From the NCBI GenBank assembly GCA_021731425.1, contig JAKFXJ010000164.1, forward strand, positions 1 through 13,573: 13,573 bases of DNA, in the 5' to 3' direction. A model generated the notes under the pieces. That model was not told the origin of the DNA, ran no database searches, and saw only the letters and a list, made by a program, of their open reading frames with translations. Source of the stretch: Limnohabitans sp. GTDB lineage: Bacteria > Pseudomonadota > Gammaproteobacteria > Burkholderiales > Burkholderiaceae_C. The first letter of the stretch is position 1. The number at the start of each line of letters is the position of its first letter. A program made the position numbers and the translations under genes. Below, one piece after another: positions 8,163-13,573 of this stretch.

Positions 8163-8624
8163 TCATTGCCGCCAGCAGCGACCTGGATCACCCACCAGAT
8201 CGGCCCCGCTGCTGAGCTCCACCGTGGCCATGTGCCGCAATTTCAGGCGCATCGGGGCACAGGCGCTGTCCCGCGCTTGTGTGCCGATCGGCGTGGCGAT
8301 CAGGCTGTAGCCCTCGCTGTTGGCGTCTTCAATCGTCAGGCGGTAATGACCACCCGGGGACAGGTCTCCGACCCAGCCCAGGCTGGCCAAATCGGGGGCA
8401 TGGCTGCTCTGGGTGCCACGCCATCGGGCCTGGGCCAGTTGCAGTTGCTGCAAGGCGCTTTGGGCATCGCTGCGCCGGGCTTGTCGCTGCTGCGACTGAA
8501 ACGCGGGCAAGGCCACGGCCGCCAGGACGGCCATCAAGGCCACGCTGACCAGCAACTCGCTCAGTGTCCAACCTGTTTGTGCGGTCGGTGCAGACGCGAC
8601 AGCCTTGACTTTGGGGAACCTCAT
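8163..8624 (-). CDS. pilE: type IV pilin, minor PilE-like
   Basis: 153-residue prepilin, first gene of the leftward pilin run. Seen: an 18-residue leader ending in Gly18, then WTLSELLVSVALMAVLAAVALPAF with Glu23 at mature position +5; the hydrophobic helix; SQQRQARRSDAQSALQQLQLAQ, as in PilE and major pilins; YRLTIED and YSLIATPIG strands; and Cys122 with Cys150 near the end (GRCW), the probable C-terminal disulfide loop. Trp at +1 instead of Phe is unusual but tolerated. The ATG at 8624 is chosen over 8648 because AGGAG (8631-8635) lies 6 bases upstream and would be inside the longer version. Its position beside PilV/W/X-like genes suggests the minor pilin PilE rather than the major filament subunit; this is inference. 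Confidence 0.78.
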   Translation of the reverse strand: MRFPKVKAVASAPTAQTGWTLSELLVSVALMAVLAAVALPAFQSQQRQARRSDAQSALQQLQLAQARWRGTQSSHAPDLASLGWVGDLSPGGHYRLTIEDANSEGYSLIATPIGTQARDSACAPMRLKLRHMATVELSSGADLVGDPGRCWRQ

Positions 8625-8630
8625 GCCACT

Positions 8631-8635
8631 CTCCT
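8631..8635 (-). promoter_or_regulatory. ribosome binding site of the PilE-like gene
   Basis: AGGAG on the minus strand, 6 bases before the ATG at 8624. It decides between the starts at 8624 and 8648. Confidence 0.75.
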
Positions 8636-8636
8636 T

Positions 8637-8665
8637 TTGGTATGACATTGTGAATACTTAATAAT
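8637..8665 (+). promoter_or_regulatory. possible sigma70-type promoter for the FimT-like gene
   Basis: TTGGTA (8637-8642) and AATAAT (8660-8665) are separated by exactly 17 bases, matching 4 of 6 and 5 of 6 consensus bases. This would give a leader of about 75 bases before the FimT-like start. For the opposite direction a perfect TTGACA is present on the minus strand (8722 to 8717), but the hexamer 17 bases on (TGGTAT) is poor. No sigma54 GG/GC pair is evident, although pilin genes elsewhere often use one. Confidence 0.35.
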
Positions 8666-8745
8666 GACTTGTATAGCGGATCAATATGCCGCCATACCAG
8701 TCGGTAATGGGGCGTTTGTCAAAAAACCATGGGGGAGGGCAGGCG

Positions 8746-9297
8746 ATGCGAAACCGGGGTTTCACGCTGCTTGAAGTGCTGGTGGTGTTGGCGCTGCTGG
8801 CGGTGCTGCTGTCTTTGGCGGCTCCCAGTTTCATCGGCCTGCGGCAAAAGCACCAGATGCAAAGCCAAGCCGAGCAATTGCAAGCGAGCTTGCTGTTGGC
8901 GCGTTCAGAAGCCTTGCGCCGCCAGCAGCGCGTGACCTTGTGTGTGCGTGAGTCATCCACGGGTGAAGGGCCACATTGCGCCTCGGCGGGCACTTGGGCG
9001 CAAGGCTGGGTGGTGTTTGTCGACGGCAACGACAACGGCCGTCGGGAAGCGAGTGAGACCGTGCTGCAATTGCACAATGCCCTGCCAGGATTTTTAACAC
9101 TTCAAGGCAATGCCACGGTGGACAGTTACATCTCTTACGGACCGCAAGGCCGCAGCCAAAGCACCTCGGGTGCCTTCCAGGCAGGGACTTTGACCCTGTG
9201 TGGTGCCGGGCAAGCCCATGTCTGGCGGGTGGTGATCAATGCGGTGGGCAAACCCCGGCTGGAGAAAGCCGAGCGCCAGGACAGTGCGAAATGCTGA
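8746..9297 (+). CDS. fimT: GspH/FimT family pseudopilin
   Basis: 183-residue prepilin-like protein, transcribed away from the other pilins. Seen: a very short leader MRNRG, then FTLLEVLVVLALLAVLLSLA with Glu10 at mature position +5, a perfect class III signal; QASLLLARSEALRRQQRVTLC (about 46-66), the hallmark of the GspH domain; WAQGWVVFVDGNDNGRR (84-100), the conserved 'GW.VF.D.N.NG' segment; and INAVGKPR near the end, matching the usual 'N..GR.R' strand. Cysteines at 66, 78, 152 and 183 could form disulfides. The frame is open to 8686, but GGAGGG (8734-8739) six bases before the ATG at 8746 fixes the start. FimT is a minor type IV pilus component implicated in DNA binding during natural transformation in some species (established); that role here is inferred. 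Confidence 0.82.
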   Translation: MRNRGFTLLEVLVVLALLAVLLSLAAPSFIGLRQKHQMQSQAEQLQASLLLARSEALRRQQRVTLCVRESSTGEGPHCASAGTWAQGWVVFVDGNDNGRREASETVLQLHNALPGFLTLQGNATVDSYISYGPQGRSQSTSGAFQAGTLTLCGAGQAHVWRVVINAVGKPRLEKAERQDSAKC

Positions 9298-9308
9298 GGG
9301 GATGTTTT

Positions 9309-9758
9309 TTAACGCTGCACTTCGTCAACCAGCGTCTTGAACGCGTCGATGTCTTCAAAGTTGCGGTACACACTGGCAAAACGCACATAGGCCACTTTGT
9401 CGAGCTTTTTCAGCTCGCGCATGACCAGCTCGCCAATGCGGTGTGAGGCCACCTCGCGGATGCCCAGGTTCAACAGGTTTTCTTCGATGCGTTCGATGGC
9501 GCTGTCCACCTGTTCGGTGCTGACTGGCCGCTTGCGCAAAGCCAGATTCAGACTGCCGCGCAGTTTGTCGCGTTGGTAATCGATGCGGCGGCCATCTTTT
9601 TTGACGATGGCCGGAAAGTTGACTTCTGGCTTTTCGTACGTGGTGAAGCGCTTCTCACAGGCCCCGCACTGACGGCGTCTGCGGATGAAATCCCCGTCCT
9701 CGGCCAAACGGGTCTCGACGACCTGGGTCTCGAGGTGGCTGCAAAACGGGCATTTCAT
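9309..9758 (-). CDS. nrdR: transcriptional repressor NrdR
   Basis: Nucleotide-sensing repressor of ribonucleotide reductase genes; binds NrdR boxes when loaded with ATP/dATP. It has 149 residues, the standard length. Seen: a zinc ribbon with Cys3, Cys6, Cys31 and Cys34 (MKCPFC and CGAC); RRRRQC and RFTTYE directly around the second pair; and an ATP-cone domain from about residue 49 ([15 protein letters not shown]) to about 139 ([15 protein letters not shown]). It starts 12 bases after the glyA stop with no ribosome binding site of its own, so it is probably read from the glyA transcript by translational coupling. No nrd gene is in the window. The converging FimT-like gene ends 11 bases away. 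Confidence 0.97.
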   Translation of the reverse strand: MKCPFCSHLETQVVETRLAEDGDFIRRRRQCGACEKRFTTYEKPEVNFPAIVKKDGRRIDYQRDKLRGSLNLALRKRPVSTEQVDSAIERIEENLLNLGIREVASHRIGELVMRELKKLDKVAYVRFASVYRNFEDIDAFKTLVDEVQR

Positions 9759-9770
9759 CGCGTGGGCCGA

Positions 9771-11015
9771 TCAGCCGTAAACCGGGAAGCGGCTGGTCAG
9801 AGCGTGCACTTTGGCGCGCACAGCGGCCAAGTTGGCTTCGTCCAACGGGTTGTCGAGCACGTCGGCAATCAGGTGGGCCGTGGCGCGGGCTTCTTCGTCC
9901 TTGAAGCCGCGGGTGGTCATGGCTGGGGTGCCGATGCGAACGCCGCTGGTCACGAACGGCTTTTCCGGGTCGTTCGGGATCGCATTTTTGTTGATGGTCA
10001 TGTGGGCGTTGCCCAAAGCCGCTTCGGCCACTTTGCCGGTGATGCCTTTGGCGCGCAGGTCGACCAGCATGACGTGGCTCTGGGTGCCGCCGCTGACAAT
10101 GCGCAGGCCACGAGCGGTCAAGGTTTCGGCAATGATTTGTGCGTTCTTGATCACTTGGGCTTGGTAGGCCTTGAATTCGGGCTGCAGCGCTTCTTTGAAA
10201 GCCACGGCTTTGGCCGCGATCACATGCATCAGCGGGCCACCTTGCAGGCCGGGGAAGATGGCGCTGTTGATGGCTTTCTCGTGCTCGGCCTTCATCAAGA
10301 TGATGCCGCCGCGGGGGCCACGCAAGCTCTTGTGGGTGGTGGAGGTGACCACATCGGCGTGCGGGACAGGGTTGGGGTAGACGCCTGCGGCAATCAGGCC
10401 CGCATAGTGGGCCATGTCCACCAAAAAGATGGCGCCGACTTCCTTGGCCACTTTGGCAAAACGGGCGAAGTCGATGTGCAGCGAATAGGCAGATGCACCG
10501 GCAATGATCAGCTTGGGCTTGGTTTCACGGGCCTTGGCTTCCATGGCTTCGTAGTCGATGGCTTCGTTGGCGTCCAGACCGTAACTCACCACGTTGAACC
10601 ACTTGCCCGACATGTTCAGCGGCATGCCGTGCGTCAGGTGGCCACCTTCGGCCAGGCTCATGCCCATGATGGTGTCACCGGGTTTGAGGAAGGCCAAAAA
10701 GACCGCTTCGTTGGCCGATGCCCCGCAGTGCGGTTGCACGTTGGCAGCTTCTGCGCCAAAGATTTGTTTGATGCGGTCAATGGCCAACTGCTCGGCCACA
10801 TCCACATGCTCGCAGCCACCGTAGTAGCGCTTTCCTGGGTAGCCTTCGGCGTATTTGTTGGTGAGCTGGCTGCCTTGGGCGGCCATGACGGCGGGCGAAG
10901 CGTAGTTCTCGCTGGCAATCAGCTCGATGTGGTGCTCTTGGCGGGCGTTCTCAGCCTGGATGGCGGCGAACAGCTCGGGATCGGTTTGTTCGATGAGTGT
11001 GTTTCGGTTGTACAT
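9771..11015 (-). CDS. glyA: serine hydroxymethyltransferase
   Basis: PLP enzyme that converts serine and tetrahydrofolate to glycine and 5,10-methylene-tetrahydrofolate, the main cytoplasmic source of one-carbon units. It has 414 residues, the usual length. Seen: [10 protein letters not shown] (31-40); [17 protein letters not shown] (54-70); [31 protein letters not shown] with Asp200 and His203 for PLP; and [13 protein letters not shown] with the PLP-binding Lys229, the same number as in E. coli; and [14 protein letters not shown] near the end. The frame is open to 11267, but ATG 11015 gives the family N-terminus and has AAAGG (11022-11026) at ribosome-binding distance. The leader carries a ZTP riboswitch, and nrdR follows 12 bases after the stop. 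Confidence 0.98.
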   Translation of the reverse strand: MYNRNTLIEQTDPELFAAIQAENARQEHHIELIASENYASPAVMAAQGSQLTNKYAEGYPGKRYYGGCEHVDVAEQLAIDRIKQIFGAEAANVQPHCGASANEAVFLAFLKPGDTIMGMSLAEGGHLTHGMPLNMSGKWFNVVSYGLDANEAIDYEAMEAKARETKPKLIIAGASAYSLHIDFARFAKVAKEVGAIFLVDMAHYAGLIAAGVYPNPVPHADVVTSTTHKSLRGPRGGIILMKAEHEKAINSAIFPGLQGGPLMHVIAAKAVAFKEALQPEFKAYQAQVIKNAQIIAETLTARGLRIVSGGTQSHVMLVDLRAKGITGKVAEAALGNAHMTINKNAIPNDPEKPFVTSGVRIGTPAMTTRGFKDEEARATAHLIADVLDNPLDEANLAAVRAKVHALTSRFPVYG

Positions 11016-11072
11016 GGCAGACCTTTGGATGGAGGTGACCTTGACCAGAACCCGGCGTGAACGGACAAGGGC

Positions 11073-11228
11073 TGCCCAGGCGAACGGCTTAAAACCTGGT
11101 CCGGTCTGAAAGACGACCGGACAGGCTGTGCGCTTCCCAGTGGTTCGGCAGTGACTCAGTTCACCACGCTCCACGTCAGAGTGCCCTGTCTCGTTTAGAA
11201 AACAGGCTCCTATCGCCAGTCGCGCACC
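11073..11228 (-). promoter_or_regulatory. ZTP (pfl motif) riboswitch in the glyA leader
   Basis: Read on the minus strand, the leader shows the conserved blocks of the ZTP riboswitch in order. First is GTGCGC (11222-11227), immediately followed by GACTGGCG (11214-11221 region). After an internal stem region comes ACCACTGGGAAGCG, ending in GCGCAC (11128-11133), the exact partner of GTGCGC, forming P1. Then comes a linker hairpin, GTCCGGTC/GACCGGAC (11115-11122 and 11099-11106). Last is the 3' block CGCCTGGGCA (11073-11082), whose CGCC can pair with GGCG as the expected pseudoknot. The family binds ZTP/ZMP, which build up when 10-formyl-tetrahydrofolate is short, and turns on glyA and purine/folate genes (established). 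No terminator with a T-run follows. ACCT upstream of the AGGT in the ribosome binding site suggests control of translation (inference). Confidence 0.88.
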
Positions 11229-11239
11229 CTGCGAGTGTA

Positions 11240-11255
11240 GCCCAGCCTGCTGGGC
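11240..11255. repeat. palindrome next to the putative glyA promoter -10
   Basis: GCCCAGC-AG-GCTGGGC, 7-base arms around a 2-base centre, sits 16 bases after the lytic transglycosylase stop. On the minus strand it ends directly at TACACT (11234-11239), a fair -10 hexamer whose start point would fall right at the 5' edge of the riboswitch. No convincing -35 is present. It could be an operator inside the promoter spacer or the stem of a T-less terminator. Confidence 0.4.
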
Positions 11256-11271
11256 CGCCCGACCCATTCAC

Positions 11272-12063
11272 TCACATGTGGGTGGGGTGTGATTTGGTCA
11301 AAGTGGTGTCTTTTTTGTCGCTCGAGGCTGTTTTGGCGCCTTGGCTGATGTTGTCCAACAGCTTTTGCTCGGCCAGCACACGGTCCACATAAGTGTCGTT
11401 ATTGAGCTGCCCGGACGCCAGCGAATACAAGCGCAATGCATCTTCCAAGGTGCTGGCATCCTGGATCAAAGCCTGAAGCAGTCGGGTGCCCACCCTTAAA
11501 TTGGTGAGCGGGTCAAAGGCGGCCAGGCGACCACCGAAAGGAGACAGTGCGCCGATATGGGCTTCAGGCTCAATTTGCATCAGACCCAAGCCCCCGAGGT
11601 GACCGGAGGCAAATGGATTGAAACGGGACTCGATGGCCATCACGGCCAAGATCAAAGTGGGTGCGATCTGGCTGCGTTCGCCCAAGGCCCAAGCTTCGGA
11701 CACCAAGGCGGCTAAGGGTTCGGGTGAAACTTTGTATTTGTTGCTGAGCCAACGGGTGACGGCCAATTGATCGCTGCTCAGGTCTTGCATGGGCGCGGTG
11801 GTGGATCTGGATGCCGGTGTGAGCTCCGATGTTTCCAAAACGGCAGTTTGTTCCACTTGTCGCAACTCAAGCCAGCTCATCAGGGTTTCGCTGGCCACCT
11901 CTTGCAAGCCTGGGCGGGCCACAAGTGTCAAACTGATGGCCACAACGGCCAATCCAATCACGGCCAAACTGTGTCGGGTGATTTCCACAAAGCCTTCATG
12001 CACATCGCAGGCGAAGGTGGACACCGCCCGCTTGAGGTGGGTCCAAGTCAAAGTCGCTGTCAT
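11272..12063 (-). CDS. membrane-anchored lytic transglycosylase-like protein (SLT domain)
   Basis: Predicted to cleave peptidoglycan glycan strands, held in the inner membrane with its domain in the periplasm. It has 263 residues. Seen: a cytoplasmic N-terminus of about 30 residues; one membrane segment HSLAVIGLAVVAISLTLVA (31-49) with no cleavage site apparent; a linker rich in Ser/Thr; then an SLT domain with LILAVMAIESRFNPFASG (137-154) carrying the catalytic Glu145 and the ES pair, GLGLMQIEPEAH (158-169) with the GLMQ motif, and DPLTNLRVGTRLL with the conserved Asn188 and Gly192. The usual late 'YN.G' is changed to YSLASG (213-218). The C-terminus is Lys/Thr-rich. ATG 12063 is chosen because GAGGAAG lies 4 bases upstream (12068-12074). 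Nothing ties it to secretion or pilus assembly beyond proximity. Confidence 0.8.
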   Translation of the reverse strand: MTATLTWTHLKRAVSTFACDVHEGFVEITRHSLAVIGLAVVAISLTLVARPGLQEVASETLMSWLELRQVEQTAVLETSELTPASRSTTAPMQDLSSDQLAVTRWLSNKYKVSPEPLAALVSEAWALGERSQIAPTLILAVMAIESRFNPFASGHLGGLGLMQIEPEAHIGALSPFGGRLAAFDPLTNLRVGTRLLQALIQDASTLEDALRLYSLASGQLNNDTYVDRVLAEQKLLDNISQGAKTASSDKKDTTLTKSHPTHM

Positions 12064-12067
12064 AGCA

Positions 12068-12074
12068 CTTCCTC
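12068..12074 (-). promoter_or_regulatory. ribosome binding site of the transglycosylase gene
   Basis: GAGGAAG on the minus strand, 4 bases before the ATG at 12063. It decides this start over the in-frame ATG at 12138, which lies inside the stem of the leader repeat. Confidence 0.65.
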
Positions 12075-12093
12075 TCATGCCAAGGCCAAGCGG

Positions 12094-12141
12094 CTCTTGC
12101 GGCAGGCACTTGATGGGTTGGGGGTACACGAGCCGCAAGAG
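12094..12141 (-). repeat. 10-base-pair inverted repeat in the transglycosylase leader
   Basis: CTCTTGCGGC (12094-12103) is exactly complementary to GCCGCAAGAG (12132-12141), with 28 bases between. In the leftward RNA it would form a stem about 30 bases ahead of the start codon. There is no T-run, so it is not a standard terminator. It may be a regulatory or stabilising leader structure. Confidence 0.55.
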
Positions 12142-12217
12142 GTGGCAAGCACTTTTGCGGGATGAGCCGGTTTCGGCAGCGGTTTCGGGTTATCCCTGAT
12201 GAATTCAGGATGGGCGG

Positions 12218-12245
12218 ATTTTAGGAACTTTTCATAACCAGTCAA
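12218..12245 (-). promoter_or_regulatory. sigma70-type promoter for the transglycosylase gene
   Basis: On the minus strand TTGACT (12240-12245) and TAAAAT (12218-12223) lie 16 bases apart, each matching 5 of 6 consensus bases. Start of transcription is expected near 12211, giving a leader of about 148 bases. Confidence 0.5.
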
Positions 12246-12284
12246 GTATAAAGAAATTAATTAAAAAATATAAAACGATATAAA

Positions 12285-12310
12285 GAGGATTCCCGTCAGC
12301 GTAAATCCTC
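12285..12310. repeat. short inverted repeat at the edge of the AT-rich island
   Basis: GAGGATT (12285-12291) and AATCCTC (12304-12310) around a 12-base loop. Read leftward, the stem is followed by TTTATATCGTTTTATATTTTTT, which resembles a terminator tail, but no leftward gene upstream would need one. Read rightward it would be in the leader of the gene at 12464 if transcription starts in the AT-rich stretch. Confidence 0.35.
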
Positions 12311-12463
12311 GGAGATTGCGATTCAAAACATGGCAACTGCCGCTGCCGCTCAAATAACGGCGAAAATAGCTGTTTGACGCCCGATAGGTTCACTTGCGAA
12401 GTCAAGTGCTGCCGTTTCGGCCTGTATGCCCATTGTGTACACCGAGCTTTTAAAGTTTGAACC

Positions 12464-13573
12464 GTGACTTCTTCCAAGCCTTTTGACATCGCCTCCCTCG
12501 ATCCTTTGACAGCTGGGATTTTTAATGCCCCCACTTCCGGTGAGCGCAGCGCGCGCTTGCGCGAGTGGTTGTTGACCGAGCCTTCGGAGGACTTCATGAC
12601 CGAGGTCTACCGCGAACTCTCGGGTCGCGACAAAGGTGTGGCCAAGTTGCTTAAAGAAAAGCTCGACGAGCTCAAGCGCTTGCATGGGCAGGAAGCCTTG
12701 GCCACCGAGTGGGTCCAAAAAGCCGAGCAGTTGCTGAACGCACCGCGCCTGAACATGGCCGATGCACTGGCCTGGCAGCGTGATGCGGCCAAAGCCGGGG
12801 CACCGCTGTCGCGGGAGCCTTTGGCAGGCCTCAAGCAACGTTTGACCGAAGTGGTCAAGGGTGTGGAAGACCTGCAGCACCAAGTCATGGTGCAGCGCGA
12901 AGCCGCCGTGTTGTTGGCCCAGCGCATCGAGGTGTTGTCCACCAAGTCCTTGGCTGAGGCGCTGGGCGGACAAACCGGCTTGCTGGCCGATGTGGCGCAA
13001 TGGCAAAACCAGGCCCAAGCCCTGACGCACAACAGCGTCTGGCCCAGCGTGGACGTGAAATACCCGCCTCAGATGGACGCTGCAGGCAAGCAACTTCAGG
13101 CCGTGTGGGACGGTTTCTCGGCCGCCGCCGCTGTGGCGGCTGTGGCCCAAAACGACGGCTCAGCCCCCTTGCCCCCTGTGCCCGTGTGGGCCGATGAGAT
13201 CCGCCGCCTGCGTGGCGAATTGCCGCAGCACGCGGCCGTGGCCGCTGAATCGGTCAAGCCCGCCAAGCCTCTCAAAACAGAACAAGCCGAGAAACCGGCC
13301 AAACCCAAAATCGACCCAGCCCAGCGCCAAGCCCTGCGCGATCAAGCGATGGCGGCCGTGACCGAGGTGTTGGAGTTGCTGGAAAAGCAACTCAACGAAG
13401 CCCAGGAAACCCCGCCCGCCGAGGCGGTCGCCGCTTTGCGCAACGCCCTCAAAACCCATGGCAAGAACCTGGACACCAGCCTCGACGAGCGCCTGCACAA
13501 GGCCTTGACGTCGGGGGGCGACGCCGAAGGCTGGCAACGTTGGCTGGCCGATCAGGTGCGCACCGACCTGGTC
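12464..13573 (+). CDS. large helical protein, probably DUF349 family, cut by window edge
   Basis: An uninterrupted frame of 370 codons that runs off the right end. The GTG at 12464 is the first possible start, since an in-frame TGA lies 6 bases upstream (12458-12460); the ribosome binding site is weak. The protein is almost entirely helical, with REWLLTEPSEDFMTEVYREL (33-52) followed by Lys/Glu/Leu-rich helices to about residue 170, an alanine-rich piece (219-228), a Pro/Ala/Lys linker (265-285), and helices again from 286. The ending GGDAEGWQRWLADQVRTDL (351-369) recalls the start of the conserved part in DUF349 proteins of Comamonadaceae, which are long coiled proteins of unknown function sometimes labelled chromosome-segregation-like. 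The DUF349 call is from memory of this pattern and the repeats themselves would lie beyond the window. No membrane segment or signal peptide is seen. Confidence 0.6.
   Translation, partial: MTSSKPFDIASLDPLTAGIFNAPTSGERSARLREWLLTEPSEDFMTEVYRELSGRDKGVAKLLKEKLDELKRLHGQEALATEWVQKAEQLLNAPRLNMADALAWQRDAAKAGAPLSREPLAGLKQRLTEVVKGVEDLQHQVMVQREAAVLLAQRIEVLSTKSLAEALGGQTGLLADVAQWQNQAQALTHNSVWPSVDVKYPPQMDAAGKQLQAVWDGFSAAAAVAAVAQNDGSAPLPPVPVWADEIRRLRGELPQHAAVAAESVKPAKPLKTEQAEKPAKPKIDPAQRQALRDQAMAAVTEVLELLEKQLNEAQETPPAEAVAALRNALKTHGKNLDTSLDERLHKALTSGGDAEGWQRWLADQVRTDLV

Larger units (their letters stand above)
12064..12463. other. 400-base divergent intergenic region
   Basis: No gene is supported here. It contains, from left to right: the ribosome binding site and structured leader of the transglycosylase gene, a leftward promoter (12218-12245), an AT-rich island at about 12231-12290 with TATAAA at 12247-12252 and 12279-12284, and a 7-base inverted repeat, then ordinary GC-rich sequence up to the GTG at 12464. 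No clear rightward promoter pair was found for the gene at 12464; one may lie in the AT-rich island. Confidence 0.7.

Noticed and set aside
8691..8722. Leftward promoter for the PilE-like gene based on a perfect TTGACA
   Set aside because: The hexamer at the right distance (TGGTAT) matches only 3 of 6 consensus bases and no sigma54-type element was found, so it is mentioned but not called.
9573..11060. 495-codon open frame on the plus strand opposite glyA
   Set aside because: It is antisense to a complete, well-conserved glyA and the end of nrdR; its His/Gly/Val-rich composition is what GC-rich codon bias produces on the opposite strand.
11016..11267. 84-residue N-terminal extension of GlyA
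   Set aside because: The segment is the riboswitch leader, and the GlyA family begins at the ATG at 11015.
12329..12376. 15-codon frame MATAAAAQITAKIAV before the helical-protein gene
   Set aside because: No ribosome binding site and nothing to separate it from chance; not called as a leader peptide.
12350..13150. 266-codon minus-strand frame opposite the helical-protein gene
   Set aside because: The plus strand carries an unbroken 370-codon frame with typical coiled-helix composition; the minus frame is its shadow, rich in Leu/Gln/His/Gly.
1..13573. CRISPR arrays, tRNA or rRNA genes, insertion sequences, toxin–antitoxin pairs, phage-defence genes
   Set aside because: I read both strands for regularly spaced repeats, tRNA T-arm sequences, transposase-like proteins and terminal repeats and saw none; the gene content is core metabolism plus pilins.

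Overview
The window is a chromosomal segment from a GC-rich Gram-negative bacterium, most likely a betaproteobacterium of the order Burkholderiales and the Comamonadaceae type (Limnohabitans/Rhodoferax-like). This placement rests on three things: the protein flavour, the neighbourhood glyA–nrdR–type IV minor pilins–ribD, and a class 2 (quinone-linked) PyrD. It is inferred from familiarity with these families, not from a search. No tRNA, rRNA, insertion sequence, prophage gene or CRISPR array is visible.

Layout from left to right. (1) Positions 1-2797 hold a leftward short-chain dehydrogenase cut by the window edge. It is followed by a rightward pair: an FAD-dependent oxidoreductase of the L-2-hydroxyglutarate oxidase type and a double-hotdog acyl-CoA thioesterase, which ends at a plausible hairpin terminator. 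(2) Positions 2838-5832 carry core metabolism: pyrD (leftward, pyrimidine synthesis), rpiA (rightward, pentose phosphate) and ribD (leftward, riboflavin). (3) Positions 5855-9297 carry a minor-pilin cluster. Four leftward genes (PilE-, PilW-, PilX- and PilV-like) are tightly packed, with two 4-base ATGA start/stop overlaps. A divergent FimT/GspH-like pseudopilin lies on the other side of a 121-base intergenic region. ribD starts only 22 bases after pilV and may be the last gene of that transcript. (4) Positions 9309-11271 hold glyA and nrdR as a leftward pair, 12 bases apart. The glyA leader contains a recognisable ZTP (pfl) riboswitch. (5) Positions 11272-12063 encode a membrane-anchored protein with a lytic-transglycosylase domain, behind a good sigma70-type promoter and a leader with a 10-base-pair inverted repeat. 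(6) A 400-base divergent intergenic region with an AT-rich island separates it from a rightward gene for a large helical protein, probably of the DUF349 type, which runs off the right edge.

How it works together. The minor pilins would prime assembly of a type IV pilus whose motors and major pilin are encoded elsewhere; the tip protein PilY1, usually present in such clusters, is not here. glyA makes the serine-to-glycine one-carbon units needed for purine synthesis, and the ZTP riboswitch senses shortage of 10-formyl-tetrahydrofolate. Because nrdR sits directly downstream, the ribonucleotide-reductase repressor may share this control.

The region is mostly ordinary. I do not see a wholly new system. 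The points most worth a second look are the glyA–nrdR riboswitch arrangement, a PilW-like prepilin that lacks the normal Glu+5, the reordered minor-pilin cluster without pilY1, and the structured leader and promoter elements.
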